A program made the translations under genes and the position numbers. This document shows, one piece after another, positions 18,057-27,133 of a stretch of DNA of 64,000 nt. Location: contig JAPOYV010000040.1 in NCBI GenBank assembly GCA_026706385.1, forward strand, positions 1 to 64,000, read 5' to 3'. Under the pieces are notes generated by a model. It was not told the DNA's origin. It made no database searches and worked only from the letters and a program-made list of their open reading frames with translations. Source of the DNA: Gammaproteobacteria bacterium (GTDB lineage Bacteria > Pseudomonadota > Gammaproteobacteria > Pseudomonadales > Azotimanducaceae). The stretch's first letter is position 1. Every line of letters starts with the position of its first letter.

Positions 18057-18826
18057 CGTCGCTGTCCGTCAACGTCAACAAGATCGCGTGGCTGCGCAAC
18101 GCCCGCGAGGGGTCGCGCCCGGACGTGGTGGCTTCCGCGCGCACCATACTCGACGCCGGAGCGGCCGGCATCACGGTGCATCCGCGGCCGGACGGCCGGC
18201 ACATCCGCACCGACGACGTCTACGCGCTGCGCGAGCTTGTGGCCGAGTATCCGGATGCCGAATTCAACATCGAGGGGAATCCCGCGGCACTACCCCGCGA
18301 TGGCTACCCCGGCTTCGACGTCCTCATCGAGACGGCCCGGCCGCATCAATGCACCCTGGTGCCCGACGACGACAGCCAACTGACGTCGGATCACGGTTGG
18401 GACCTGTCGGGTGCGCAAGCACGCGCGAGCGTTGGGACGTTCGTCGCGCGGTACCGGAGCTTGGGTGCGCGCGTCAGCCTGTTCATGGACCCGGTGGAGT
18501 CCCACATCCGCCACGCGCAGACCGTCGGCGCCAACCGGATCGAACTCTATACCGGCCCGTACGCGGATCTTGTTGAGGCGCACGGCCTCGACGACGCCGC
18601 AACGGCCGCTTCCTGGAACGCCTATCGCGATGCCGCCCGCTATGCCGGCCAGCTCGGCTTGGGCGTCAACGCCGGTCACGATCTGAACCTGGTCAACCTG
18701 GCGCACTTCGTGGCCATGGGCGGCATCGCCGAAGTGTCCATCGGCCACGCCCTGATCGCCGATGCCTTGGACTTCGGCTTGGCGCCCACCGTCAAGCGCT
18801 ATCTGTCGGCCCTGGAGGACTCCTGA
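18053..18826 (+). CDS. pdxJ: Pyridoxine 5'-phosphate synthase
   Basis: Closes the ring of vitamin B6 by condensing 3-amino-2-oxopropyl phosphate with 1-deoxyxylulose 5-phosphate. The 257-residue TIM barrel begins L-S-V-N-V-N-K-I-A-W-L-R-N-A-R, with the family's phosphate/substrate loop. It continues with G-I-T-V-H-P-R-P-D-G-R-H-I (His and Arg active-site residues), N-I-E-G-N-P, S-L-F-M-D-P and the late H-D-L-N-L-x-N-L motif. The start is set by the ATG overlapping the yciB stop. The match is to the alternative-opening form (V-N-V-N-K-I-A) rather than V-N-I-D-H-V-A as in E. coli. Translational coupling continues into the PPIase gene. Confidence 0.93.
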   Translation: MTSLSVNVNKIAWLRNAREGSRPDVVASARTILDAGAAGITVHPRPDGRHIRTDDVYALRELVAEYPDAEFNIEGNPAALPRDGYPGFDVLIETARPHQCTLVPDDDSQLTSDHGWDLSGAQARASVGTFVARYRSLGARVSLFMDPVESHIRHAQTVGANRIELYTGPYADLVEAHGLDDAATAASWNAYRDAARYAGQLGLGVNAGHDLNLVNLAHFVAMGGIAEVSIGHALIADALDFGLAPTVKRYLSALEDS

Positions 18827-19416
18827 TGCGAACCTTGCTCGTGACCGCACTGATCTGTTGCGCCCCGGTAGCCTGCTCGGCGGAGTCGACCGCGCCCCCG
18901 GAGACCGGCAATCCGCAGGTGGAGATCGCTACGAGCATGGGGATGTTGACGGTGGAACTGTGGCCCGAGAAAGCGCCGCTCACGGTTGACAACTTTCTCA
19001 AGCTCGTCAACGACGGTTTCTATGTCGGCACCGTGTTCCACCGGGTGATACCCAACTTCATGATCCAGGCCGGCGGGTACGACGCCGGTCTCGCCTATCG
19101 CGAGCCGCCGCGCACGGTGGTGAACGAGTCGGCGAACGGCGCGTTGAACGTGCGCTGGACAATCGCCATGGCACGTCATTCGGATCCCGACTCGGCCGAT
19201 TCGCAGTTCTTCATCAACGTCGCCGACAACGCGCACCTCGACGCCACACCGGACAAGCCGGGCTACACGGTGTTCGGCACGCTGATCCGGGGGCGCACGA
19301 TCGCGGAGGACATCGAACTGGCCGAAACGGGCCACGTGGGCGACAAGATCAGCGTGCCGTTGGAGCCGATCGTCATTCTTTCCACTCGTCGCGTCAGCGG
19401 CGTCGAATCGGAGTAG
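18826..19416 (+). CDS. Secreted peptidyl-prolyl cis-trans isomerase, cyclophilin type
   Basis: Speeds proline isomerisation during protein folding. The 196-residue protein has a signal peptide ending near residue 19 (C-C-A-P-V-A-C-S-A), possibly a lipoprotein signal. The cyclophilin core follows: V-D-N-F-L-K-L-V, the catalytic F-H-R-V-I-P-N-F-M-I-Q-A-G-G block (Arg, Phe and Gln present) and D-S-Q-F-F-I-N-V. It should work in the periplasm. Its ATG overlaps the pdxJ stop by one base (TGATG), so it is the third gene of the yciB operon. Confidence 0.93.
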   Translation: MRTLLVTALICCAPVACSAESTAPPETGNPQVEIATSMGMLTVELWPEKAPLTVDNFLKLVNDGFYVGTVFHRVIPNFMIQAGGYDAGLAYREPPRTVVNESANGALNVRWTIAMARHSDPDSADSQFFINVADNAHLDATPDKPGYTVFGTLIRGRTIAEDIELAETGHVGDKISVPLEPIVILSTRRVSGVESE

Positions 19417-19460
19417 ACTGGCTAGCAGTCATCGAAAATTCATAAGAACCAAGAAGACCC

Positions 19461-19943
19461 ATGAAAACGTTCATCGTGGCGGGGGTGGTTTCGGTGCTTT
19501 TCGCCGCAATCGCTACCCAGATCTATTCGACCTTGTTCGCCGCCAGTACGCTGGCCCTACTCGTCCTCACCTTCGTGGCATGCGCAGGCACGGCCCTGGT
19601 GACCGTGCGCTTCGGCGCACGTGCGCGCCTCGGCACCGGGGCGCAATCCACGAGATCCACCGGCCGCCGGCGCGGACGCGACGACGAACGCACACCCGTG
19701 CGGCATCGGCGCCCCGGCCCACCCAAGGGGGCGAAGCGCGAGAGCGGCACCGTCAAATGGTTCGACCGCAACAAGGGCTTCGGCTTCATCGTGCGCGGAA
19801 ACGGGGATGAGATCTTCGTCCATCACCGTTCCATCCGCCGGGTCGGCAACGAACGCGCCGGGCTCGACGACGGCCAGGACGTGAGCTTCGTGGCAGTGGA
19901 GAGGCAGCGCGGCTGGCAGGCCGAGGACGTCGCCCCCGAGTGA
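19461..19943 (+). CDS. Membrane-anchored cold-shock-domain protein
   Basis: A 160-residue protein of unusual layout. Two hydrophobic helices (about residues 5-25 and 28-50) come first, then an Arg-rich linker (about 55-95) and a C-terminal cold-shock domain. That domain has G-T-V-K-W-F-D-R-N-K-G-F-G-F-I-V and D-E-I-F-V-H-H, which are the RNP1 and RNP2 nucleic-acid-binding motifs. A single-stranded RNA/DNA-binding domain tethered to the inner membrane on a basic linker is expected. Its GTGA overlap with argS suggests coupled translation. Role unknown; domain calls are secure. Confidence 0.82.
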   Translation: MKTFIVAGVVSVLFAAIATQIYSTLFAASTLALLVLTFVACAGTALVTVRFGARARLGTGAQSTRSTGRRRGRDDERTPVRHRRPGPPKGAKRESGTVKWFDRNKGFGFIVRGNGDEIFVHHRSIRRVGNERAGLDDGQDVSFVAVERQRGWQAEDVAPE

Positions 19944-21652
19944 ACCTCAGACGTCTGCTCACCGAACGCCTCGAGGCCGCCTTGGCCGCAGCGGGCGCCG
20001 ATGACGCCCAGGCGATCGTAGGCCCGGCCACGCGGGCGGAGTTCGGCGACTACCAGGCCAACGGCGCGATGGCGGCGGCGAAGCGCCTGCAGCGGGCGCC
20101 GCGGGACCTCGCCGGCGCACTCATCGAAGCGGCGGACCTCGATGGCGTCGCATCCGCCGCCACGGTCACCGGTCCAGGCTTCATCAGCTTGACGATCGCC
20201 GACGATCTGCTCGCGCGGGCACTGACCGGACCGGTCATCGAACGCTTAGCCGGCCAGCGCGTGGTCATCGACTACTCGCATCCGAACCTCGCCAAGGAAA
20301 TGCAGGTTCACCACCTGCGCAGCACGATCATCGGCGACGCCGTCGCCCGGGTTCTCGAAGCGCTCGGCAACACGGTGATCCGGCAGAACCACATCGGCGA
20401 CTGGGGCACGCAGTTCGGACGCCTGGTGGCACACCTAGACGACATCGGCGAAGACGCCGACCGGCTCACGGATCTCGAGAGCTTCTATACGCAAGCCAGC
20501 AGCCGATTCGACGCCGAAGCCGACTTCGCCGACCGCGCCCGGCAAGCGGTGGTCAACCTCCAGAACGGCGATCCCGTCACGTTGGCGCGCTGGCAACGCT
20601 ACATCGACATTTCCATGTCCCACTGCCAGGCGGTCTACGACGCGCTCGGCGTCAGCCTGCGACCGGAGCATGTACGCGGCGAGAGCGCCTACAACGCCGA
20701 CTTGGACGGCATCATCGAGGATCTCCGTGCCAAGCGCTTGCTGACCGAATCCGACGGCGCGTTGTGCGTCTTCCCGGCCCGGGTCTCGGCGAAGTACGCC
20801 GACCAGTTCAAGGCCAAGGACGGCCGCCCGGTGCCGGTCATCGTGCGCAAGTCCGACGGCGGCTACCTCTACCATTCCACCGACCTCGCCGCGCTGCGTT
20901 ACCGTGCGGACACGCTCAAGGCCGAGCGCGTCCTCTACATCGTCGATGCGCGCCAGGCGATGCACTTCCGGCAACTGTTCGCGCTGGCCGACGTCGCCGG
21001 CTACGGCGCCGATGTGTCCTTCGAGCACCATCCCTTCGGCACCATGCTGGGCCAAGACGGACGACCGTTCAAGACGCGCCAAGGCGGCGGCACGCGCCTG
21101 CTCGACCTAGTCGACGAAGCCAAAGCGCGGGCGCGGGTGCTGGTCGAGGCCAAGAACCCGGGCTTGAGCGACGAGGAGATGGATGATGTCGCGCGCGCGG
21201 TCGGCATTGGTGCCGTGAAGTACGCGGACCTGTCCAAGAACCGCACCAGCGACTACGTATTCGACTGGGACGCCATGCTGTCCTTCGACGGCAACACGGC
21301 GCCGTATCTTCAGTACGCCTATGCCCGCATCATGAGCCTGTTCGCGCGCGGCGGCGTCGATCCCGAATCGGCGACGGGACCGCTTCTGGTGCACGCCCGG
21401 GAAGAGCACGTCCTCGCCTTGCAGCTTGCCCGTTTCCAGGAGACGCTGGAACTGGTGGCAAGCAGCGTCATGCCCCACCACTTGTGCACATACCTCTACG
21501 AGTTGGCGTCCGCCTTCATGCGCTTCTACGAGAGTTGCCCGGTGCTCGGCAGCGATGCCGAGGCCAGCCGCTTGCTGCTGTGTGCCCGCACGGCGGCGAC
21601 GCTGAAAAACGGCCTGGACCTGCTCGGGATCGAGACCATCGACCGGATGTGA
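19940..21652 (+). CDS. argS: Arginyl-tRNA synthetase
   Basis: Attaches arginine to tRNA-Arg. The 570-residue enzyme has the N-terminal Add-1 domain, then Y-S-H-P-N-L-A-K-E-M followed by the signature site, which reads Q-V-H-H (residues 122-125) where E. coli has H-V-G-H. L-R-S-T-I-I-G-D and N-H-I-G-D-W-G-T-Q-F-G are normal. The KMSKS-equivalent P-F-K-T-R-Q-G-G is present, as is the helical anticodon domain ending in I-D-R-M. Start is GTG, overlapping the preceding cold-shock gene by four bases. Length and all other motifs are normal, so it is probably functional. Confidence 0.96.
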   Translation: MNLRRLLTERLEAALAAAGADDAQAIVGPATRAEFGDYQANGAMAAAKRLQRAPRDLAGALIEAADLDGVASAATVTGPGFISLTIADDLLARALTGPVIERLAGQRVVIDYSHPNLAKEMQVHHLRSTIIGDAVARVLEALGNTVIRQNHIGDWGTQFGRLVAHLDDIGEDADRLTDLESFYTQASSRFDAEADFADRARQAVVNLQNGDPVTLARWQRYIDISMSHCQAVYDALGVSLRPEHVRGESAYNADLDGIIEDLRAKRLLTESDGALCVFPARVSAKYADQFKAKDGRPVPVIVRKSDGGYLYHSTDLAALRYRADTLKAERVLYIVDARQAMHFRQLFALADVAGYGADVSFEHHPFGTMLGQDGRPFKTRQGGGTRLLDLVDEAKARARVLVEAKNPGLSDEEMDDVARAVGIGAVKYADLSKNRTSDYVFDWDAMLSFDGNTAPYLQYAYARIMSLFARGGVDPESATGPLLVHAREEHVLALQLARFQETLELVASSVMPHHLCTYLYELASAFMRFYESCPVLGSDAEASRLLLCARTAATLKNGLDLLGIETIDRM

Positions 21653-21672
21653 GCCGCGTTCGTAGTCTGGGA

Positions 21673-22440
21673 TCAGCCTCGACCCAGAACGCCACCGTCG
21701 ATGACGATGTTCTGGCCATGGATTGCGTCGGCCCGGGGACTGGCCAGGAAGAGAACCAGGTCGGCGACCTCTTCGCGCCGGGTAATGCGGCGAATGGGAA
21801 TGTCCGCCGCGACGTGCGGCTCCACGTCCGCCCACGTGTCACCCCAACCTTCGCGCTCGGCCCGTCGCATGTAGCCGGCCTCGACTTCCGGCGTCAGGAT
21901 CATGCCCGGTGACACCAGGTTGACGCGCACCGAAGTGCCCGCCACTTCGCGCGCCAAGCTTGTCGTCAACGCCACTAACGCCGCCTTGGCCGCGTAGTAG
22001 TGCGGATTGCGGGAACCCGGCGCGAGCGACCCGGCGGTTCCCAAGTTGATGATCCTCCCGTACTCCCGGTGTTTCATCCGAGGCAGAAAAAGGCCGACCA
22101 AGCGTTGTGCCGAGAGTACATTGGCGTCGTACATCTCGACCCAGTCGGCGCTGGTCGCGCGGTCCCAGCGAGCCGCTGACGCCGTGCCGTAGTTGTTGAC
22201 CAGGACGTCAGGCGTCGTGCCGACCTGCTCGGCCACGGCCGCCGCGCCTCCATCGCTGCGAATGTCACCGGATACCGCCGTGCCGCCGATTTCCGCTACG
22301 GCGGCCGCGGCCTGCTCCGCTGTGAAACCATGCACGAACACCTCGGCCCCCTCGGCCACGAAAGAGCGGGCGATCACGAGCCCGGTACCACGGTAGCTGC
22401 CGGTGACGAGCACGGTCCGGTTCGCCAATTGAAGATCCAT
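21673..22440 (-). CDS. SDR family NAD(P)-dependent oxidoreductase
   Basis: A 255-residue classical short-chain dehydrogenase. The cofactor motif T-G-S-Y-R-G-T-G is at residues 14-21, N-N-Y-G takes the place of the N-N-A-G strand, and the catalytic Y-x-x-x-K appears in H-Y-Y-A-A-K. The ending D-A-I-H-G-Q-N-I-V-I-D-G-G-V is typical. The start is fixed by a strong GGAGGAGG site just upstream of the ATG at 22440; the longer open frame upstream would run into the divergent promoter. It is divergently transcribed from the second GMC oxidoreductase. Substrate unknown. Confidence 0.93.
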   Translation of the reverse strand: MDLQLANRTVLVTGSYRGTGLVIARSFVAEGAEVFVHGFTAEQAAAAVAEIGGTAVSGDIRSDGGAAAVAEQVGTTPDVLVNNYGTASAARWDRATSADWVEMYDANVLSAQRLVGLFLPRMKHREYGRIINLGTAGSLAPGSRNPHYYAAKAALVALTTSLAREVAGTSVRVNLVSPGMILTPEVEAGYMRRAEREGWGDTWADVEPHVAADIPIRRITRREEVADLVLFLASPRADAIHGQNIVIDGGVLGRG

Positions 22441-22493
22441 ACGCGCCTCCTCCCGCTGGGTCAGCCCCGTATCCTCACTCGCCAGCTCGAGAT

Positions 22494-22521
22494 TTGACAA
22501 GCACCAACAGTGCTTTATGGT
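22494..22521 (+). promoter_or_regulatory. Sigma-70 promoter with inverted repeat in the spacer
   Basis: A perfect -35 TTGACA (22494-22499) and TATGGT (22516-22521) are spaced by 16 bases. The spacer holds an exact inverted repeat AGCAC-N5-GTGCT (22500-22514), a probable operator. Transcription would begin near 22528, so translation of the GMC gene must start downstream of that point. Confidence 0.6.
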
Positions 22522-22618
22522 GAGTCGATGCCAGCCCTCCCACCGCCGACAACCCGCCATGCGCCGCCATTCGGCGGCATCGCTCGTTGACGCCCGGCAC
22601 CTTGGCCGAGCACTTTTC

Positions 22619-24250
22619 GTGGAATTCGACTATGTGATCGTCGGTGCGGGTACGGCTGGCTGCGTCTTGGCCAATCGTCTCTCGGCGGATCCGGACAAGC
22701 GCGTCCTGCTGGTCGAGGCCGGCGGCAACGACGACTACTTCTGGATCAACATCCCGGTCGGCTACCTGTACACGATCGGCAATCCGCGCACCGACTGGTG
22801 CTTCGAGACCGTGCCCCAGGCCGGTTTGAACGGCCGATCCATCGGCTACGCGCGCGGCAAGGTGCTCGGTGGCTGCTCGTCGATCAATGCCATGATCTAC
22901 ATGCGCGGGCAGGCCGCCGACTACGACCACTGGGCGCAACTCGGCAATCGCGGCTGGGGTTGGGAGGACGTGCTGCCGATCTTCAAGCGCACGGAGGACT
23001 ACCAGCACGGCGCGGACGCCTTCCATGGAGCCGCGAAGGACGGCTCCGCGGGTGGCGAACTGCGGGTCGAGGAGCGCCGGGTCAACTGGCCGATCCTCGA
23101 CGCCTGGCGGGACGCCGCCGAGCAGTGCGGGATTCCGAAGATCGCGGAGTTCAACCGCGGCGACAATCTCGGCACCGCCTACTTCCAGATGAACCAGCGC
23201 CGCGGGGTTCGCGTCAGCGCGTCGAAGGCGTTCCTGCGGCCGGTCAAGTCGCGCCCCAATCTCACGGTGATGACCGATGCGTTGGTGGAGCGCATTCAGG
23301 TCGAGGCCGAGCCCGCACATGGCAAGCAGGCGACGGGATTCACACTGCGCACACGCGCCGGACGCGCCACGGCCCGGGCGCATCGCGAGACCATTCTTGC
23401 TGCGGGTGCCGTCGGGTCGCCGCACCTTCTGCAGCTTTCGGGAATCGGCCCCCCGTCACACCTGGCTGCCCACGGCGTCGATGTCGTACATGCGCTTCCG
23501 GGCGTCGGGAGCAACCTGCATGACCACCTGCAGATCAGGTCGATCTACAAGGTATCAGGCGCGCGGACCTTGAACAGCCGCGCGCGGTCGTTGCTCGGCA
23601 AGGCGGCGATGGCCGCGGAGTACGCGCTGTTCCGAACTGGACCGCTCACCATGCCGCCATCGCAGCTCGGCGCGTTCGCGAAAAGCGACGCCGACCAGGC
23701 GTCGGCCAACATCGAGTGGCATGTCCAGCCGCTGTCGCTGGACCGCTTCGGCGAACCGTTGCACCGTTTCGACGCCATCACGCCATCGGTGTGCAATCTG
23801 CGCCCCACCAGCCGGGGCGAGATCCGGCTCGCCGACCCCGACCCCGAAACGCCGCCGATCATTGACCCCAACTACCTCGCGACCCCGGAGGATCGGCAAG
23901 TCGCCGTGCTTGGCCTGCGTTTCACGCGGCGGATCATGGCCGCGCCAGCGCTTGCGCAATACCGTCCCGTGGAGTGGCTGCCGGGCGCCCAAGTGGAGTC
24001 CGAGGAGGATCTGGCCCAGGCGGCGGGCGATCTCGGTGCCACCATCTTCCATCCGGTCGGCACCTGCCGCATGGGCCGCAACGACATGGCGGTGGTCGAC
24101 GACCGCTTGCGGGTTCACGGCATCGCCGGCCTACGCGTCGTCGACGCCTCCGTCATGCCCCAGATCACATCGGGCAACACCAACGCCCCCACGGTGATGA
24201 TCGCGGAGCAAGGCTCCGACTTCATCCACGCGGACGTTGCCGCGGCGTGA
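22619..24250 (+). CDS. GMC family FAD-dependent oxidoreductase (second copy)
   Basis: A 543-residue choline-dehydrogenase-like flavoenzyme. It has V-G-A-G-T-A-G-C at the N-terminus, E-A-G-G-N-D-D, the signature A-R-G-K-V-L-G-G-C-S-S, A-A-G-A-V-G-S-P-H-L-L-Q-L-S-G-I-G, and the active-site region H-P-V-G-T-C-R-M-G with T-S-G-N-T-N-A-P-T. I choose the GTG at 22619 because the protein then begins E-F-D-Y-V-I-V-G-A-G as family members do. Upstream ATGs at 22517 and 22559 would add basic low-quality residues, and 22517 lies within the predicted promoter. It is coupled to the MATE exporter by a GTGA overlap, so its product or substrate may be what that transporter moves. Confidence 0.93.
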   Translation: MEFDYVIVGAGTAGCVLANRLSADPDKRVLLVEAGGNDDYFWINIPVGYLYTIGNPRTDWCFETVPQAGLNGRSIGYARGKVLGGCSSINAMIYMRGQAADYDHWAQLGNRGWGWEDVLPIFKRTEDYQHGADAFHGAAKDGSAGGELRVEERRVNWPILDAWRDAAEQCGIPKIAEFNRGDNLGTAYFQMNQRRGVRVSASKAFLRPVKSRPNLTVMTDALVERIQVEAEPAHGKQATGFTLRTRAGRATARAHRETILAAGAVGSPHLLQLSGIGPPSHLAAHGVDVVHALPGVGSNLHDHLQIRSIYKVSGARTLNSRARSLLGKAAMAAEYALFRTGPLTMPPSQLGAFAKSDADQASANIEWHVQPLSLDRFGEPLHRFDAITPSVCNLRPTSRGEIRLADPDPETPPIIDPNYLATPEDRQVAVLGLRFTRRIMAAPALAQYRPVEWLPGAQVESEEDLAQAAGDLGATIFHPVGTCRMGRNDMAVVDDRLRVHGIAGLRVVDASVMPQITSGNTNAPTVMIAEQGSDFIHADVAAA

Positions 24251-25647
24251 CAATCGAACGGCAACTGGACGCCAACGCGCGCACGACCAAACGACAACGC
24301 GACGCCGCCATGCGCGGCTTCACCGAAGGTCCGGTCGCACGTCACCTGATCCGGCTCGGTTCGTTCATGGCGATGGGCTCGCTTAGCATGAACGCATCGA
24401 TGTTCGCCGAGGCCATCTATCTCGGGATCATCGGCACGCAGGCGCTCGCCGCCATGGGCGTGGCGTTCCCGGTCACGATCACGCTGTTCGCGTTCGCCGG
24501 GGGAATCGGCACGGGTGCCTCGTCGGTGACCGCAAGGACCATAGGCGCCGGCGACCGGGAAGGCGCGGCCCTCCTGATCACGCACAGCCAGTTTCTCGCG
24601 CTCGGCACCGGCATCGTCCTCGGCGCGCTGGGCGTCATGTACGCGTACGACATCGTCAGCCTGATCGGCGCCACCGGCGATCTGCGCGATCTGACCACCG
24701 AGTACCTGACCGTGTACCTGCTCGGCTTTCCGGCGTTCATGCTGTCCATCGTCGGCTCGACATTGCTTCGCGCGACCGGCAACGCGAAGAGCCCAGGGAT
24801 CATCATGACCGCCGGCTCAGTCCTGCAGATCGCCCTCGGTCCGCCGCTCATCTTCGGCTGGTTCGGGATTCCGGGGCTCGGAATCGCGGGTGCCGCCTGG
24901 GCCTACGTGATCTCCCGCACCCTCGGTATGGGGCTCTACGTCGTCCTCTTGCTCCGCGCCCGGATGGTGCGCTGGTCGTTCGTCGGCATGCTCGACTCGT
25001 GGCGGCGGATCATGCATGTCGGCGGGCCGGCCGTCGCCAGTGGCCTGGTGATGCCGGCGGGGATGCTGATCATCACGCGCATGCTGATCGGCCACGGCGA
25101 GGCCGTGGTAGCCGGCTACAACGTCGCCTCCCGGGTCGAGACCCTTGCGCACATGATCCTCTGGTCGGCGTCGTCCTCGGTGGAACCGTTCGTGGGTCAG
25201 AACTGGGGCGCGCGGTTCTACGACCGGGTCAAGCAGGCGCTGTCCCTGACGCACCGCTTCTCGCTCGCCTGGGGCGTCGTCACCTTCGTGTTGATGGTGC
25301 TCGTCGGGAAATCCATCGTCGCGGTGATCGACGACAATCCGACGGTGATCGAGGTTTCGGTTTGGTTCTTCTACATCATCCCCTTGAGCATCGGCTTCAT
25401 GGGGATGACCCAGATCGCGAGTTCCTGCTTCAACGCGCTCGGCAAGCCCACGCCGTCGCTGGTGATCTCGCTACTCCGCGCCCTGGTCATCATCGTTCCG
25501 CTGGCGATCCTCGGCAACTACCTCTTCGGCTACGTGGGAATCTTCATCGCCACCGCGATCACCAACGTCGTGGTCGGATTGCTGGCCTGGCAGTGGAACT
25601 GGCGTGTCGTTAACCGCATGAGCGCCTCCGGCGGCGGAACGGAGTAG
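24247..25647 (+). CDS. MATE family efflux transporter
   Basis: A 466-residue antiporter with twelve predicted membrane helices, of the multidrug and toxic compound extrusion family, which exports organic cations or drugs with Na+ or H+. Recognisable elements are the N-terminal G-P-V-A-R-H-L-I-R-L-G-S-F, the P-A-F-M-L-S-I-V-G-S-T-L-L-R-A-T-G-N segment that precedes the middle of each half, and V-E-P-F-V-G-Q-N-W-G-A in the second half. The start is a GTG overlapping the GMC oxidoreductase stop; an in-frame ATG 63 bases on is an alternative that still keeps all helices. Substrate not deducible. Confidence 0.92.
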   Translation: MTIERQLDANARTTKRQRDAAMRGFTEGPVARHLIRLGSFMAMGSLSMNASMFAEAIYLGIIGTQALAAMGVAFPVTITLFAFAGGIGTGASSVTARTIGAGDREGAALLITHSQFLALGTGIVLGALGVMYAYDIVSLIGATGDLRDLTTEYLTVYLLGFPAFMLSIVGSTLLRATGNAKSPGIIMTAGSVLQIALGPPLIFGWFGIPGLGIAGAAWAYVISRTLGMGLYVVLLLRARMVRWSFVGMLDSWRRIMHVGGPAVASGLVMPAGMLIITRMLIGHGEAVVAGYNVASRVETLAHMILWSASSSVEPFVGQNWGARFYDRVKQALSLTHRFSLAWGVVTFVLMVLVGKSIVAVIDDNPTVIEVSVWFFYIIPLSIGFMGMTQIASSCFNALGKPTPSLVISLLRALVIIVPLAILGNYLFGYVGIFIATAITNVVVGLLAWQWNWRVVNRMSASGGGTE

Positions 25648-25681
25648 TCTTGGCGCTTCGGTCGAGTCCAAGGGACCACAG

Positions 25682-27133
25682 ATGAAAGTACCGCTCGCAG
25701 GCGTCACGGTCGCACTCGCAGCCGTCGGCGCGTTCGCACAAGCTGCGGAACCCGACGCCTGCGCGGACCTCGAGAACATGGCCTTGCCGGACCTTTCGAT
25801 CAGCGCCGTCGAGTCACTCGAGGAACCCGTACCGCACTGCAAGCTCACGGGCTTGCTCGGTCGGGAGATCGGATTTTCGGTCTGGCTCCCCGCCGACTGG
25901 AACGGCAAGTTCGTGATGGGCGGCGGGGGCGGCTTCGTCGGCTCGATCCAAAACCAGGCGCTCGCCCTCGGCGCGTTGCAGCGCGGCTATGCCACGGCGG
26001 GCACGGACACCGGACACCAAGCGAACGGCATCGACGGATCCTGGGCGCTCAACAACCTGGAGCGGCTGGTCAACTACGGCCACGTCGCCATTCACCGCGT
26101 CACGGAGACAGCCAAGCACATCGTGGCGATACATTATGCGAAGCGACCCGAACGCGCCTACTTCGCGGGCTGCTCGAACGGCGGACGCCAAGCGATGGCC
26201 TTCTCGCAGCGCTACCCGGACGACTTCGACGCCATCCTCGCGGGCGCGCCGGCGTTCGACTTCGCCGGGGTCGCCGCGGCATTCCTGAACGTCACCAAGC
26301 ACATGTACCCCGACATGGACGACCTCGCCGCGCCGCTCCTCACGCCCGATGACCGGGCCGCCCTCGCCAAGGCCGTGCTGGCGCAGTGCGACGCGAACGA
26401 CGGCCTCGAGGACGGCATCATGAACGATCCGCGCGACTGCGACTTCGATCCGGGTACGTTTGGCCTTGGCCCCGAAAAGATCGCGGCGATCCAGTCCGTA
26501 TACGATGGGCCACGCAACGGGGGTGGGCCCGTGCATGCCGGGTGGCCGTTCGGCGGCGAGGATGCGCAAGGCGGCTGGGGCGCGTGGCTCGCCGGCGCCG
26601 GCCAACAACCCGCCGGCGGACCACCATCGGCAGCGTTCGGTTTCGGGGTCGACATCATGCGCTACATGGTGCTGCACGACCCCGAATGGCGATACGAGGG
26701 CATGACGTTCGACGGCTTCCGGGAGCGTGCCGCCACGGCCGCGGCCACCTTGAGCGCGACCAGTCCCGATCTCGACGCCTTTCGCGCGGCCGGCGGCAAA
26801 CTCCTGATCTACCACGGCTGGTCGGACGCCGCGCTGTCGGCGCTCGCCACGATCGGCTACGTGGACGAGGTCTACGCGCGCGACGCGAGCGCGCGTGACG
26901 ACGTCCGCCTTTTCCTGATGCCCGGTGTGCTGCACTGCGCGGGCGGACCCGGCCCGTGGATGGTCGACTATCTCGACGTGGTCGAGCAGTGGGTGGCGAG
27001 CAATACGGCACCGGATCAACTCATTGCCGGCTTCGCCGACGGCAGCGGCGCCCGGCCGCTTTGCGCCCACCCCGAGACGGTCGTATACGTTGGCGGAAGC
27101 GGTCGGTCACCGGATAGCTTCGAATGCCGCTGA
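25682..27133 (+). CDS. Tannase/feruloyl esterase family alpha/beta hydrolase, secreted
   Basis: A 483-residue secreted esterase. The signal peptide covers about residues 1-20 (ending A-F-A-Q-A-A). The hydrolase core has F-V-M-G-G-G-G-G-F (oxyanion region), G-Y-A-T-A-G-T-D-T-G-H and the nucleophile elbow G-C-S-N-G-G-R-Q. The Asp and His of the triad lie in H-G-W-S-D-A-A and P-G-V-L-H-C-A-G-G-P-G-P. Cysteines at the N-terminus and near the nucleophile and C-terminus may form disulfides, as in fungal family members. It should cleave esters of plant or phenolic acids outside the cytoplasm. It overlaps the PhyH gene by 10 bases. Confidence 0.9.
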   Translation: MKVPLAGVTVALAAVGAFAQAAEPDACADLENMALPDLSISAVESLEEPVPHCKLTGLLGREIGFSVWLPADWNGKFVMGGGGGFVGSIQNQALALGALQRGYATAGTDTGHQANGIDGSWALNNLERLVNYGHVAIHRVTETAKHIVAIHYAKRPERAYFAGCSNGGRQAMAFSQRYPDDFDAILAGAPAFDFAGVAAAFLNVTKHMYPDMDDLAAPLLTPDDRAALAKAVLAQCDANDGLEDGIMNDPRDCDFDPGTFGLGPEKIAAIQSVYDGPRNGGGPVHAGWPFGGEDAQGGWGAWLAGAGQQPAGGPPSAAFGFGVDIMRYMVLHDPEWRYEGMTFDGFRERAATAAATLSATSPDLDAFRAAGGKLLIYHGWSDAALSALATIGYVDEVYARDASARDDVRLFLMPGVLHCAGGPGPWMVDYLDVVEQWVASNTAPDQLIAGFADGSGARPLCAHPETVVYVGGSGRSPDSFECR

